Origin: Eilatimonas milleporae
GTDB lineage: Bacteria > Pseudomonadota > Alphaproteobacteria > Sphingomonadales > Kordiimonadaceae
Direction: 5' to 3'
Assembly (NCBI RefSeq): GCF_003688555.1
Contig: NZ_REFR01000014.1
Location: 186,001 to 250,000, forward strand
Length of the DNA: 64,000 bases
Shown: one piece after another, positions 24,127 through 33,866 of the stretch
Layout of the letters: every line of letters starts with the position of its first letter
How positions within the stretch are numbered: the stretch's first letter is position 1
Program-made: the position numbers and the translations under genes
The notes under the pieces: generated by a model
Told to the model about the DNA's origin: nothing
The model's database searches: none
What the model saw: only the letters and a program-made list of their open reading frames with translations

Positions 24127-25929
24127 TCAATTTTCGCGCATTTTCAGGGCGGCGATAAATGCGGTGTGCGGAATTTCGACCTTGCCGTACATGCGCATTT
24201 TGGCTTTGCCCTTTTTCTGCTTTTCCAGAAGCTTTTTCTTCCGGGTGACGTCACCGCCGTAGCATTTGGCGGTCACATCCTTGCGCATGGCCGAAATCGT
24301 TTCCCGGGCGATGACCTTGCCGCCAATCGCCGCCTGTACTGGTATTTTGAACAATTGTCGCGGGATCAGGTCCTTGAGACGCTCGCACAGGGCCCGGCCC
24401 CGTGTTTCCGCCTGGCTCCGGTGCACCAGCATGGACAGGGCATCGACCGGCTCGGCATTGACCAGGATCGACATTTTGACCAGATCGGAGTCCTCATATC
24501 CCGCCATTTCATAATCGAAGCTGGCATAGCCCCGGCTGACCGATTTCAGGCGGTCGTAAAAATCATAGACCACTTCATTCAGGGGCAGGCGGTATTTCAC
24601 CATGGCCCGCGTGCCCACATAGGTCATGTCAATCTGCGTGCCGCGCCGATCCTCGCACAGCTTCAGGACCGCGCCCAGATGGTCGTCCGGCACCAGTATC
24701 GATGCCAGAATCCACGGCTCCTCGATATGGTCGATCTTGACCACGTCGGGCATATCCGCCGGATTGTGCAGCTCCACCAGGGAGCCGTCGGTCATGTGAA
24801 TTTTATATATGACCGACGGGCTGGTGGTGATCAGCTCCAGATCGAACTCCCTGTTCAAGCGTTCCTGTACGATTTCCAGATGCAGCATGCCAAGAAAGCC
24901 GCAGCGGAAGCCGAAGCCGAGAGCGGCGGAATTTTCCGGCTCATACTCGAAACTGGCGTCATTCAGGCGCAATTTGGCCAGCGCGTCGCGCAGCCTTTCA
25001 TAATCGGCGCTGTCCGCCGGGAACAAACCGCAGAACACGACAGACCGGCTGGGCTTGAAACCGGGCAGGGCCTCGGTGCAGGGCCTGCGCACATCCGTGA
25101 TGGTGTCACCGACACGGGTGTCGGCCACTTCCTTGATGGACGCGGTGATGAACCCGACTTCGCCGGGGCCGAGGGCCTCAACCGCCACCCCCTTCGGCGT
25201 GAAGATACCGACCCGGTCGACACTATGCTCGGACCGGGCCGCCAGCATCTTGACGTGCTGGCCTTTCTTCAACTGGCCGTCAATAACCCGCACCAGCACC
25301 ACAACGCCGAGATAGGCATCATACCAACTGTCCACCAGCATGGCCCTGAGCGGCGCATCCGGGTCGCCCCCCGGCGCCGGCAGGCGCGTCACGATGGCCT
25401 CCAGCACATCGTCAATGCCCAGCCCCGTCTTCGCCGAACATTCGATCGCATCCGATGCGTCCAGACCGATCACATCCTCGATCTGCTGTTTGGCGCGCGC
25501 GGGCTCGGCCGCCGGTAGGTCGATCTTGTTCAGGACAGGCACAATCTCATGATCATTCTCGATTGCCTGATAGACATTGGCCAACGTCTGGGCCTCGACC
25601 CCCTGGCTGGCATCCACCACCAGCAACGACCCCTCGCAGGCCGCCAGACACCGGCTGACCTCATAGGCGAAATCCACGTGTCCCGGTGTATCCATCAGGT
25701 TCAGGATATAGGTGTCGCCGTCCCTCGCCTGATAGGTCAGGCGCACGGTCTGGGCCTTGATGGTAATGCCGCGTTCCCGCTCCAGCTCCATGGAGTCAAG
25801 AACCTGCTGCTTCATCTCACGGTCGGTCAGGGCGCCCGTCGACTGGATCAGCCGGTCGGCCAGCGTGGACTTGCCGTGGTCGATGTGCGCGATAATGGAA
25901 AAATTGCGTATATGGGTTTGCTGGGCCAT
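24127..25929 (-). CDS. lepA: Elongation factor 4 (LepA)
   Basis: 600 residues, the standard length. GTPase domain with P-loop [14 protein letters not shown] and NKID motifs, then the EF-G-like domains and the LepA-specific C-terminal domain ending with a basic segment ([24 protein letters not shown]). A ribosome-associated GTPase that acts on stalled or mis-translocated ribosomes and in 30S assembly. The downstream minus-strand gene is far off, so it is probably transcribed alone or with the dehydrogenase gene upstream, 51 bases away. Confidence 0.97.
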   Translation of the reverse strand: MAQQTHIRNFSIIAHIDHGKSTLADRLIQSTGALTDREMKQQVLDSMELERERGITIKAQTVRLTYQARDGDTYILNLMDTPGHVDFAYEVSRCLAACEGSLLVVDASQGVEAQTLANVYQAIENDHEIVPVLNKIDLPAAEPARAKQQIEDVIGLDASDAIECSAKTGLGIDDVLEAIVTRLPAPGGDPDAPLRAMLVDSWYDAYLGVVVLVRVIDGQLKKGQHVKMLAARSEHSVDRVGIFTPKGVAVEALGPGEVGFITASIKEVADTRVGDTITDVRRPCTEALPGFKPSRSVVFCGLFPADSADYERLRDALAKLRLNDASFEYEPENSAALGFGFRCGFLGMLHLEIVQERLNREFDLELITTSPSVIYKIHMTDGSLVELHNPADMPDVVKIDHIEEPWILASILVPDDHLGAVLKLCEDRRGTQIDMTYVGTRAMVKYRLPLNEVVYDFYDRLKSVSRGYASFDYEMAGYEDSDLVKMSILVNAEPVDALSMLVHRSQAETRGRALCERLKDLIPRQLFKIPVQAAIGGKVIARETISAMRKDVTAKCYGGDVTRKKKLLEKQKKGKAKMRMYGKVEIPHTAFIAALKMREN

Positions 25930-25980
25930 GGATGCTCTTTACATGAAAACTGTCTTGTCGGGCAGGCGCCGGGTCGTCCG

Positions 25981-26976
25981 TCAAATGGGCAGGACCCGGT
26001 CAGGCGGCCTGTGCCCGTCGACCAGCGCACGGATGTTGATCAGCACCTTCTCGCCCATGGCAACCCGCGCCTCGACGGTGGCCGATCCCATATGGGGCAG
26101 CAACACCACATTGTCGAGCGCCAGAAGTTTTGGATTGATCTGCGGTTCCTCCTCGAACACATCCAGTCCCGCCCCGGCAATCCGTCCCACTTCCAGAAGG
26201 TCCGCCAATGCTTCCTCATCGATGATCTCGCCCCGCGCCGTATTGATCAGCACGGCATGCGGCGGCAGCCGGGTCAGACGCTGCCTGTCCAGAAGATGAT
26301 GCGTCGCCTCGGTCAGCGGGCAGTTGACCGAGACATAGTCCATGCGGCCCAGCATTTCATCCAGATCGGCCCAGTAGGTCGCCTCGAGCCCGGCTTCGAC
26401 CTCCGGCCGCAACCGGGTGCGTTTATGATAATGTATGGACAGATTGAACGCTCTGGCACGCCTGGCAATGGCGCGGCCGATCCGGCCCATCCCGATAATG
26501 CCCAAGCGCTTGCCGGCGATACGGTGTCCCATGAGAAACGTCGGGGTCCAGCCCGTCCAGTCGCCGCTGCGGAGGATTTTCTCCCCCTCGAACAAGCGGC
26601 GGGGTACCGACAGCAGCAACGCCATCGCCAGATCCGCCGTGTCTTCCGTCAGGACACCCGGCGTATTGGTCACCGTCAGGCCCGCCGCATTGGCGGCGGC
26701 AAGGTCGATATGGTCGACACCGGCGCCGAAATTGGCGATCAGCTTCAGGTTCGGCCCCGCGGCCGCGACAATATCGCTGTCAATGGTATCGGTCACGGTC
26801 GGCACCAGGACATCGGCCTCGGCAACGGCCTCTTTCAATTGCTGCGGACTGAAGGGGGTGTCGGACAGATTCAGCGACACATCGAACAGCTCGGCCATGC
26901 GGGTTTCCACGCCATCCGGCAGTTTCCGCGTAACCACCACACGTGGACGTTTGGATAAAGGGGCGGCTTCAGCCAT
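25981..26976 (-). CDS. D-isomer-specific 2-hydroxyacid dehydrogenase (glyoxylate/hydroxypyruvate reductase type)
   Basis: 331 residues. The Rossmann NAD(P) domain carries GIIGMGRIGRAIA. The catalytic set is visible: Arg in NTARGEIIDE, Glu in VFEEEP, His in LLPHMGSAT. The substrate-loop signature NFGAGVDHID is typical of glyoxylate/hydroxypyruvate reductases. ATG 26976 begins the family-like N-terminus (MAEAAPLSKRPRVVVTRKLP); the frame beyond it to 27483 is antisense to the SH3 gene and is rejected. It is divergent from the SH3 protein, a pairing common in alphaproteobacteria. Confidence 0.92.
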   Translation of the reverse strand: MAEAAPLSKRPRVVVTRKLPDGVETRMAELFDVSLNLSDTPFSPQQLKEAVAEADVLVPTVTDTIDSDIVAAAGPNLKLIANFGAGVDHIDLAAANAAGLTVTNTPGVLTEDTADLAMALLLSVPRRLFEGEKILRSGDWTGWTPTFLMGHRIAGKRLGIIGMGRIGRAIARRARAFNLSIHYHKRTRLRPEVEAGLEATYWADLDEMLGRMDYVSVNCPLTEATHHLLDRQRLTRLPPHAVLINTARGEIIDEEALADLLEVGRIAGAGLDVFEEEPQINPKLLALDNVVLLPHMGSATVEARVAMGEKVLINIRALVDGHRPPDRVLPI

Positions 26977-27177
26977 CTGATATCTTGACCTTCTCGGATA
27001 ACACCGCAACTCTGCATCCGGACATGCGGCGTGGGTATCGGGTCCGAAATATGGGGGCGGGCCCTCGTCCCAATTCCTTACTGACCGGACAGACGCCTGT
27101 CTAGCAAATGCGCGCAGGTCAGGCAAACGCGCAAACACGGCTGACAAACCCCCAGGGGAAACGGGGCGGGGAAGGAT

Positions 27178-27711
27178 ATGACCGCAGTGCTGAAACGGGC
27201 CGCAAATCTGGTCGCACTGATGCTTCTGGCGGCAATGGTCGGCGGCACGGCAACGGCCTGGCAGACGGAGACCCGGACCACGCCACTGACCGGCCCCAGC
27301 GGTCAGCCCCTGCCCCGCTTTGTCTCGGTCGTCGCGCGCGAGGCCAATCTGCGGACCGGGCCGGGGCGGCAGTATCCCATCCTCTGGATATATCGCCGGC
27401 CGGGACTGCCCTTGCTGGTGGTGGATGAGTACGGCCCCTGGCGCAAACTGCGCGACCGTGACGGCGAGGAAGGCTGGATGCACCGCAGCCTGCTGTCAGG
27501 TCGCCGCATGGCCATCATCACGGGGACAAAGCGGGATCTTTTCGCGAGACCGGACAGGAACAGCCCTGTCCGGATTGAGGCCGAGGGCGGTGTAACCGGA
27601 CAGATCAGGGATTGCCGGCCCCTGTGGTGCCGGCTTGAAATCGAGGGCGTATCGGGCTGGATAGAACGGCGTTTCCTGTGGGGCATCCGCGACGGTGAGA
27701 TCATCGATTGA
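27178..27711 (+). CDS. Secreted SH3-like domain protein
   Basis: 177 residues with an N-terminal signal (LVALMLLAAMVGGTATA) and two bacterial SH3-like repeats: residues about 48-105 (VVAREANLRTGPGRQYPILW ... WRKLRDRDGEEGWMHRSLL) and about 110-172 (RDLFARPDRNSPV ... WCRLEIEGVSGWIERRFLW). Likely periplasmic, perhaps cell-wall binding. A GGGAAGGA-like site precedes the ATG. Divergent from the 2-hydroxyacid dehydrogenase. Confidence 0.85.
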   Translation: MTAVLKRAANLVALMLLAAMVGGTATAWQTETRTTPLTGPSGQPLPRFVSVVAREANLRTGPGRQYPILWIYRRPGLPLLVVDEYGPWRKLRDRDGEEGWMHRSLLSGRRMAIITGTKRDLFARPDRNSPVRIEAEGGVTGQIRDCRPLWCRLEIEGVSGWIERRFLWGIRDGEIID

Positions 27712-27817
27712 ACCATCCGGGCGAACGGCACGCCGGCATTGTCCGGGTACAGTGCCCGCTTTTTGACAAATTCTCGCCAAATCCCCGTCCCGAACTATGT
27801 CTATCGCATACGGACGA

Positions 27818-27853
27818 CATGCGGATAACCACATTAAAAAAACTGTCCGCATG
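27818..27853. repeat. Inverted repeat upstream of the RTX gene
   Basis: CATGCGGA and TCCGCATG (8-bp arms) separated by 20 bases that include seven A. It lies 62 bases before the RTX start and could be an operator or a leader hairpin. Confidence 0.4.
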
Positions 27854-27914
27854 GAACTTTCGGGGGTTAACGGGATCAGGCAGAACCGGCGTGATTTTAT
27901 AGGGATTACTGGAC

Positions 27915-30674
27915 ATGGACGGAACCTTTTTGAAGTCGGCCCAGGAAACGGGCACTGCGGGCAACGATACGATTACCGGCACAGATGGCAGCGATGATAT
28001 CGACGGCGGCGCGGGCAATGACCGTCTGGACGGGCTCGCCGGTGCGGATGACCTGGACGGCGGCACGGGAAATGACACCCTTCTCGGCGGCGCCGGCGAT
28101 GATGATCTGGACGGCGACGAAGGCAATGACGTGCTGGACGGCGGCGCCGGCGATGACGATCTCGAAGCCGACGAAGGCAACGATACACTGACCGGTGGCG
28201 CCGGCGCAGACACGTTCGAGATCAGCGAGGGCGGCAATCATGTCGTCACCGACTTCACCGCCGACCAGGGCGACCGGCTGGAATTTGACAGTGACACCGG
28301 ACTGGAAAGCTTTGCCGACTTCCAGGCGGCCGCCACAGCCGTTGACGGCGGCGTCGAAGTCGCACTGGACGGCGGCACCCTGACATTACAGGGCGTCGCC
28401 CTGTCGGATCTCACCGCGGACAATGTTCTGTTCGATGACAGTGATGATGACGATGACGACGACGATGATGATGACAACGGTAACGGTAACGGTAGCGGCA
28501 ACGGTGACGGCGATGGCGGCAGCGACAATGATGCCGATGACGATGACGAAGATGATGATGATGACGAAGATGAAATCACCGGCACGGCGGGCAACGACAC
28601 GCTGACCGGGACAGATGGCGGCGATGAAATCTACGGCAGCAGCGGCAATGACCGCCTGGACGGGCTCGCCGGCGCGGACGAACTGGACGGCGGCACGGGA
28701 GATGACACCCTGCTCGGCGGCGACGGCGATGACGAACTGGACGGCGACGAAGGCAATGACGTGCTGGACGGCGGTGCCGGCGATGACGAGCTGGACGGCG
28801 ACGAAGGCAATGACGCATTGGACGGCGGCGCCGGCGATGACGAGCTGGAAGCCGAATACGGTGACGATACGCTGACCGGCGGCGCCGGCGCCGATACCTT
28901 CGAGATCGGCGAGGGCGGCACCCATGTTGTCACCGACTTCACCACCGACCAGGGCGACCGGCTGGAATTTGACGATGACACCGGCCTGGACAGCTTTGCC
29001 GACTTCCAGGCGGCTGCCACAGCCGTTGACGGCGGCGTCGAAGTCAATCTCAGCGGCAACGGCACACTGATCCTGCAAGGTGCGTCGCTTGACGACTTCA
29101 CCGCCAACAATGTTTTCTTCGATGACTCCGGCGATGACGATGACAGTGACGACAATGACGAGCCGAATACAAGCACGGGCGGCTCAACTGACGACAGCCT
29201 GGCCGGCACCAACGGAGACGATAATATCTTCGGCGGCGGCGGTAACGATACGCTGACCGGCGGAGCGGGTGACGACGATCTCTATGGCGGTACCGGCAAC
29301 GATCTGCTTGAAGGCGGTCTGCACGAAGACGACCTGGACGGCGGCAGCGGTAACGATACCCTGCGCGGCGGCGACGGGGACGACGATCTGGACGGCGACG
29401 AAGGCGATGACGTGCTGGACGGCGGTGCCGGCGATGACGATCTCGAAGCCGACGAAGGCAACGATACGCTGACCGGCGGCGCCGGCGCCGATACCTTCGA
29501 GATTGAAGGCGGCGGCAATCACGTCATCACCGACTTCACCGTCAGCCAGGGCGACCGGTTGGAATTCGACGATGACGGCGATACCGGTCTGGACAGCTTT
29601 GCCGACTTCCAGGCGGCCGCCAGTGCCGTTGACGGCAACGTCCAGGTCACACTGGCAAACGGCACGTTGATCCTGCAAGGCACATCGCTTGCCGACTTCA
29701 CCGAAAACACCGTCATCTTTGACGATGATGATGACGATGACGATGATGGCGACGGCAATGATGACGACGACTTCTTCGATGGCCTGCCGGAACAAAACAA
29801 TCTTGGCTTCGACCCGGAGCGTTTTGAAGGCAACGATGACCGCGACAATGTCCGCGGGCTGAACGGCAATGATACGCTGATCGGCAATGGTGGCGACGAT
29901 CTGCTCGACGGCAACCAGATGGACGATGAGCTCTATGGCGGTGACGGCGATGACCTGCTGTTCGGCCGCCCTGGGGACGATCTGCTGGACGGCGGCGCCG
30001 GTGACGATGAACTGATCGGCGGCCTTGGCTCCGACACCATGGACGGCGGCGCCAATGACGATACCATGTTCGGCTTCAGAGGGGCCGATACAATGTCCGG
30101 CGGCACCGGCAACGATACCATGAGCGGCAATCAGGAAGACGACCTTGTCGATGGCGGAGACGGTGACGACAGGGTCGGCGGCGGCGCCGGCGACGATGTG
30201 GTTCGCGGCGGTGACGGCGATGACTTCATCACCGGCTTCACCGGCAACGACACCCTGTATGGCGGCGATGACGACGACACCATTCAGGGCGGCACCGGTG
30301 ATGACAGTCTGAACGGCGGACGGGATGACGATATCCTGCGCGGCGGCGCAGGCAACGACACCCTTGTCGGCGGCACCGGCGATGACAGTCTGAACGGCGG
30401 CAGCGGCAACGACCGGCTGACAGCGGACGAAGACGACACCCTGCAGGGTGGGGCCGGTAATGACACCTTTGTCTTCACCGCCACGGCGGATGACGCCGTT
30501 GTCACGGATTTCGATGCGGACGACGATGTCCTTGACTTCAGCGCCCTGTCGACCGATTTCGCCAGCCTGAGCTTCACACAGACATCGGATGGCCTGCTGG
30601 TGACATCCGACGATATTGACATTCTGCTCCAGGGGGTGACGGCGCAGGCCAGTGCCGACTGGTTCACATTCTGA
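27915..30674 (+). CDS. RTX calcium-binding repeat protein, probable type I secretion substrate
   Basis: 919 residues, extremely Asp/Gly-rich and acidic. Almost the whole chain is made of nonapeptide repeats of the GGxGxDxLx type that form calcium-binding beta-rolls. Three large modules repeat in order: beta-roll, then ADTFEI...DFT...GDRLEFD, then a short TLxLQG domain. They are joined by Asp-runs (the first linker alone is about 48 mostly Asp codons). A fourth beta-roll block and a C-terminal non-repeat domain (DDDVLDFSALSTDFASL ... ASADWFTF) resemble a type I secretion signal. There is no N-terminal signal peptide or catalytic domain. AGGGAT lies upstream of the ATG. No ABC exporter is in the window. 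Confidence 0.9.
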   Translation: MDGTFLKSAQETGTAGNDTITGTDGSDDIDGGAGNDRLDGLAGADDLDGGTGNDTLLGGAGDDDLDGDEGNDVLDGGAGDDDLEADEGNDTLTGGAGADTFEISEGGNHVVTDFTADQGDRLEFDSDTGLESFADFQAAATAVDGGVEVALDGGTLTLQGVALSDLTADNVLFDDSDDDDDDDDDDDNGNGNGSGNGDGDGGSDNDADDDDEDDDDDEDEITGTAGNDTLTGTDGGDEIYGSSGNDRLDGLAGADELDGGTGDDTLLGGDGDDELDGDEGNDVLDGGAGDDELDGDEGNDALDGGAGDDELEAEYGDDTLTGGAGADTFEIGEGGTHVVTDFTTDQGDRLEFDDDTGLDSFADFQAAATAVDGGVEVNLSGNGTLILQGASLDDFTANNVFFDDSGDDDDSDDNDEPNTSTGGSTDDSLAGTNGDDNIFGGGGNDTLTGGAGDDDLYGGTGNDLLEGGLHEDDLDGGSGNDTLRGGDGDDDLDGDEGDDVLDGGAGDDDLEADEGNDTLTGGAGADTFEIEGGGNHVITDFTVSQGDRLEFDDDGDTGLDSFADFQAAASAVDGNVQVTLANGTLILQGTSLADFTENTVIFDDDDDDDDDGDGNDDDDFFDGLPEQNNLGFDPERFEGNDDRDNVRGLNGNDTLIGNGGDDLLDGNQMDDELYGGDGDDLLFGRPGDDLLDGGAGDDELIGGLGSDTMDGGANDDTMFGFRGADTMSGGTGNDTMSGNQEDDLVDGGDGDDRVGGGAGDDVVRGGDGDDFITGFTGNDTLYGGDDDDTIQGGTGDDSLNGGRDDDILRGGAGNDTLVGGTGDDSLNGGSGNDRLTADEDDTLQGGAGNDTFVFTATADDAVVTDFDADDDVLDFSALSTDFASLSFTQTSDGLLVTSDDIDILLQGVTAQASADWFTF
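27951..30470 (+). repeat. Coding repeats of the RTX protein
   Basis: DNA-level repeats follow the protein: large units at about 27951-28440, 28581-29130 and 29205-29725, each with 27-base (nine-codon) sub-repeats, plus a further block of sub-repeats at about 29865-30470. The linker at 28434-28577 is near-pure GAT/GAC. Such repeats recombine easily and make copy number likely to vary between strains. Confidence 0.85.
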
Positions 30675-30704
30675 CCCTTCCGACACCTTGGGGTTATGAC
30701 ACTG

Positions 30705-30733
30705 AACCCGGCTGCCACGGCGGCCGGGTTTTT
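30705..30733 (+). terminator. Terminator after the RTX gene
   Basis: AACCCGGC / GCCGGGTT stem (8 bp, 10-base loop) followed by a run of five T, 30 bases after the RTX stop codon. Confidence 0.8.
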
Positions 30734-30776
30734 CGTTGCGATACACGCCGCGCCCAACAGGCTTGAACTGACGGTT

Positions 30777-30812
30777 CACAGCATTTATATTAATGCTTAT
30801 ATAAATGCTGTG
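30777..30812. promoter_or_regulatory. Perfect palindromic operator before the MarR-GNAT gene
   Basis: CACAGCATTTATAT and its exact reverse complement ATATAAATGCTGTG, separated by eight bases (TAATGCTT), 12 bases before ATG 30825. The AT-rich arms fit the style of MarR-family operators and overlap the likely promoter, so the protein probably represses its own gene. Confidence 0.8.
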
Positions 30813-30824
30813 AAAGGGCATCCC

Positions 30825-31781
30825 ATGAAGACGGAGCTTTATCATGAGATTGGTATCGGCACACGGCTGCGCCGCCTTTTGGAACGTTTGACCGCAGAGG
30901 CCGACCACCTGTATGAAGATGCCGGCCTGCCAATCCGGGTCCGCCATTTCCATGTTCTGTACGCATTGGAATGCTGTGGCCCGCTCACCATTGTCGATAT
31001 TGCCGAGCGCGCCGGCTTCTCCCATTCCGCCGTTTCACAAACGGTCAAAAAACTGGTCGAAATGGGTTTCCTTGCCCTCAATCCGACAGACGACGCACGG
31101 CAGAAACAGGTGTCCTTCACCCCCGGTGGTCACGCCCTGATGGAACGCGTGCGCCCCATATGGCGGCAATGGGACAGCGCGAACAAAGCCATGCTATCAG
31201 AAGGACAGCACGATCTGCTCGCCGCCCTCGGCGAGCTTGAGGACGCGCTTGACCGGAAGAATCTGAAAACCCGCTTTGCCGAGGTTGGTACTGACAGCCC
31301 CATCGAAATTCTGCCTTATGATGTGCGGTATGCGGCAGCCTTCAAAACCCTCAATCTGCGCTGGCTGGAGGCCTATTTTGAAATCGAGCCTGTCGACCTG
31401 AAAGCACTGGACGATCCCGAAGGGTATATTCTGTCTGGCGGCGGCGAAATTCTGTTCGCCGTCCAGGACGGCAGAGCCATCGGCGTCGCCGCCTTGAAAC
31501 ACGACGGCGACGGTGTGTTCGAGTTCACCAAGTTCGCCGTCGACCCGGAGGTCCAGAGCAAGGGCGTCGGCTCAAAACTGATGCAGGCCGCCATCGACCG
31601 TTTTCAGGCACGTTCGGGACGCAGACTGTATCTGGAAACCAATACAAAGCTGAAGGCGGCGCGGCTATTGTATGACCGTTTCAACTGGGTGGAAAAGGAA
31701 CCGGCACGGCAAAGTCCCTATGCCCGCTGTAACTGCTATATGGAATGGCAGAAGGACGCACAGTCGGCCACGGCGGCGTAA
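30825..31781 (+). CDS. MarR family regulator fused to a GNAT acetyltransferase domain
   Basis: 318 residues. The N-terminal half (1-140) is a MarR winged helix (RVRHFHVLYALECCGPLTIVDIAERAGFSHSAVSQTVKKLVEMGFL). The C-terminal half (about 155-310) is a GNAT fold with the acetyl-CoA loop VQSKGVGSKLMQAAID and the strand FTKFAVDPE. Such fusions are a known family, but the acetylated target is unknown. ATG 30825 follows GAAAGGG and the perfect palindrome at 30777-30812; the longer frame from 30696 would run through that operator. Confidence 0.88.
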   Translation: MKTELYHEIGIGTRLRRLLERLTAEADHLYEDAGLPIRVRHFHVLYALECCGPLTIVDIAERAGFSHSAVSQTVKKLVEMGFLALNPTDDARQKQVSFTPGGHALMERVRPIWRQWDSANKAMLSEGQHDLLAALGELEDALDRKNLKTRFAEVGTDSPIEILPYDVRYAAAFKTLNLRWLEAYFEIEPVDLKALDDPEGYILSGGGEILFAVQDGRAIGVAALKHDGDGVFEFTKFAVDPEVQSKGVGSKLMQAAIDRFQARSGRRLYLETNTKLKAARLLYDRFNWVEKEPARQSPYARCNCYMEWQKDAQSATAA

Positions 31782-31808
31782 GCAGTCGCGGCCGGCGGGT
31801 AGGTATGG

Positions 31809-32330
31809 CTATCGTCCGTCATCCTCCGGCCGGAAAAAATCCTCCACGGCAAAGGTGGTTCCTTCTTTCCGGTCGAAAAACCGCATTTCCCCGTTGGCCC
31901 ATACCCCGGTTTTGCCCAGAGTCGGGAACTGCGAAACCTCAAAATCGGTCCGCTCCCCGCCCATGAGATACACGAGGTCCGTCGTCCCCGTATTATACAG
32001 CTGATGAACGGCACCGTCGGTGGGAAAGCCGATATAGTCCCCCGGTCCGACCGGGACGCGGGCACCGTCAATCTCAATCTGGCCGCTTCCCTCCAGAATA
32101 AACAGAAACTCCTCCTGCACCGTGTGCGCATGGGGGACAAAGCTTTCCCGCCCCGGAGAAACCCGCCCCAGGGACAGCTGAACGCGGGCCATGCCCACAT
32201 GCGCCGACAGCATGTGCATGAGAATATTGGAATTTTCATTCAGGGGGTGACGGAAAACCACACCGCTTTCCGGCGTCAGATCCCGTGTGCGAACGATATA
32301 ATCTTCCGGCCGTCTGGCAGGTTCAGCCAT
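31809..32330 (-). CDS. Cupin domain protein
   Basis: 173 residues. Both cupin motifs are present: the first as PHAHTVQEEFLFILEG (His, His, Glu metal ligands), the second as GDYIGFPTDGAVHQLYN (His ligand). Small single-cupin proteins of this kind bind sugars, auxin-like or other small ligands or act as metal enzymes; none can be chosen here. It is convergent with the MarR-GNAT gene and lies 79 bases downstream of the nitronate monooxygenase gene on the same strand, so it may be co-transcribed with it. Confidence 0.85.
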   Translation of the reverse strand: MAEPARRPEDYIVRTRDLTPESGVVFRHPLNENSNILMHMLSAHVGMARVQLSLGRVSPGRESFVPHAHTVQEEFLFILEGSGQIEIDGARVPVGPGDYIGFPTDGAVHQLYNTGTTDLVYLMGGERTDFEVSQFPTLGKTGVWANGEMRFFDRKEGTTFAVEDFFRPEDDGR

Positions 32331-32409
32331 GGAGCCCGGCTCCTTTCATGAGACTGCCGCCACCCACGTCAACCGGACGAACGCCCCCGAAACCGGCTGA
32401 ACAAAGCGG

Positions 32410-33804
32410 TCAGTCGCCTTCCTTGATGCGGTCGATCAGTTGTTTCACCGACGGAATGAACCCGTTCGAATAAAACGGATCATTGGCAAACCGGAAGGCA
32501 TTGTGACCGGCAAAGACCAGATTGTTGTCCACACTGCCGCCATGCGCCACATCCTGAAGGGTTTTCTGGATACAGAAACTACGCGGATCGGCGGCACGGC
32601 CGGTGCTGTTGTTATCCGTGTCGGCCCAGCTCGAGAATTTGCACTGGCTGAGACACCCCATGCAATCCTTCTGGTCCTTGCGGATTTCATCCGCCTTTTC
32701 AGGTGTCACGAAGACAAGACTGTCGTCCGGCGTTTTCAGGGCGATGCCATGCCCCTCCGCCATCCATTTTTCGGCCCTGGGACGATCCTCGGCGCGCACA
32801 TAAAAGCGCTTTCTGCCCGACAGCAGTTCCTGGTTAAACGTTTCGTCGGGCTTGGAGCGGAAGGCGATCTGGCGCTTTTCACGCTCAATCAGGTCCCAAA
32901 GAAAACTGTTTTTAAGGGCGCTGGAGAAAAACCCCGTCGGCGAAAACCGTTGCAGCAGGACATCGCCGGGTTTCAGGCTCAACAGCTTCTGCTTCCAGGA
33001 ATCGGAAATCGGGCTTTCCCGGGTCAGCAGCGGCCTGGTGCCGAACTGGAAGACAATCGGCCCCAACTCCTTGTTGTCGATCCAATCTTTCCATTCCTTG
33101 AGATTCCAGACACCGCCGGCCATGACGATGGGCGTCTCGCCCAGACCCAGCTTGCGCATCACCTGCCGCAGTTCCAGAACCCTGGGAAAAGGATCGCCCG
33201 GCTCTTCCGGGTTTTCCGCATTGGAAAGGCCGTTGTGCCCACCGGCGCGCCACGGATCCTCATAGACCACGGCGCCCAGCAGCTCGGAGACATTCTTGTA
33301 AGCCCGCCGCCACAATGCATTGAAGGCGCGCGCGCTGGAGACGATGGGATAATAGTGGACATTGTATTTGGCGGCGATCTCCGCCAGCTTGTAAGGCATG
33401 CCGGCACCGCACGTCACGCCGTGCACCAGTTCCTTGGTACGCTCCAGCACGCCGTGCAGAACACGCTGTGCCCCGCCCATTTCCCACAGAACATTGATGT
33501 TGATGAGGCCTTCGCCCTGGGACAGTTCCCACGCCTTGCGAACCTGATCGACCGAGCCCTCGATGCCGTAATCCACAAGTTCCTCGTGGCGGTCGCGCCG
33601 GGTCCGCCCATGATAAACCTGCGGCACCACATTGCCGTGTGCATCATAGCTGTCGGCATTGACAGCCGATACCGTGCCGATACCGCCACCGGCCGCCCAC
33701 GGCCCGGAACTGGCGCCGGACGATACGGAAATTCCCTTGCCGCCTTCGATCAGCGGCAAAACATCCTTGCCGCCCAGACGTATGGCATTCAGATTGAAAC
33801 TCAT
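32410..33804 (-). CDS. Nitronate monooxygenase family flavoprotein
   Basis: 464 residues of the NAD(P)H-dependent flavin oxidoreductase / nitronate monooxygenase family. TIM-barrel motifs include the Gly-rich AAGGGIGTVSA, INVLWEMGG, VTCGAGMPYKLAEIAAKY, MAGGVWN and QFGTRPLL. The C-terminal part has three cysteines spaced CMGCLSQC plus FCIQKTL, a pattern found in the longer subgroup and possibly metal-binding. The family oxidises nitroalkane nitronates; the physiological substrate is uncertain. Located between pnp and the cupin. Confidence 0.87.
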   Translation of the reverse strand: MSFNLNAIRLGGKDVLPLIEGGKGISVSSGASSGPWAAGGGIGTVSAVNADSYDAHGNVVPQVYHGRTRRDRHEELVDYGIEGSVDQVRKAWELSQGEGLININVLWEMGGAQRVLHGVLERTKELVHGVTCGAGMPYKLAEIAAKYNVHYYPIVSSARAFNALWRRAYKNVSELLGAVVYEDPWRAGGHNGLSNAENPEEPGDPFPRVLELRQVMRKLGLGETPIVMAGGVWNLKEWKDWIDNKELGPIVFQFGTRPLLTRESPISDSWKQKLLSLKPGDVLLQRFSPTGFFSSALKNSFLWDLIEREKRQIAFRSKPDETFNQELLSGRKRFYVRAEDRPRAEKWMAEGHGIALKTPDDSLVFVTPEKADEIRKDQKDCMGCLSQCKFSSWADTDNNSTGRAADPRSFCIQKTLQDVAHGGSVDNNLVFAGHNAFRFANDPFYSNGFIPSVKQLIDRIKEGD

Positions 33805-33866
33805 GCACCTCTCCTTGCCCCAGGGGCGCAGTGTAACGGCTCAATATTAAAAACAAAACATACAGA

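Noticed and set aside
24028-25518. 496-codon plus-strand frame over lepA
   Set aside because: Antisense of lepA, His/Gln/Arg-rich with no protein pattern.
27951-30470. Possible CRISPR array because of regular short repeats
   Set aside because: Units are 27 bases in frame, encode GGxGxDxLx peptides and have no spacers.
29184-31025. 613-codon open frame on the minus strand across the RTX gene
   Set aside because: It is antisense to Asp/Gly repeats; its Val/Ala/Ile repeats are the mirror of the RTX code and extend through a terminator and the MarR operator.
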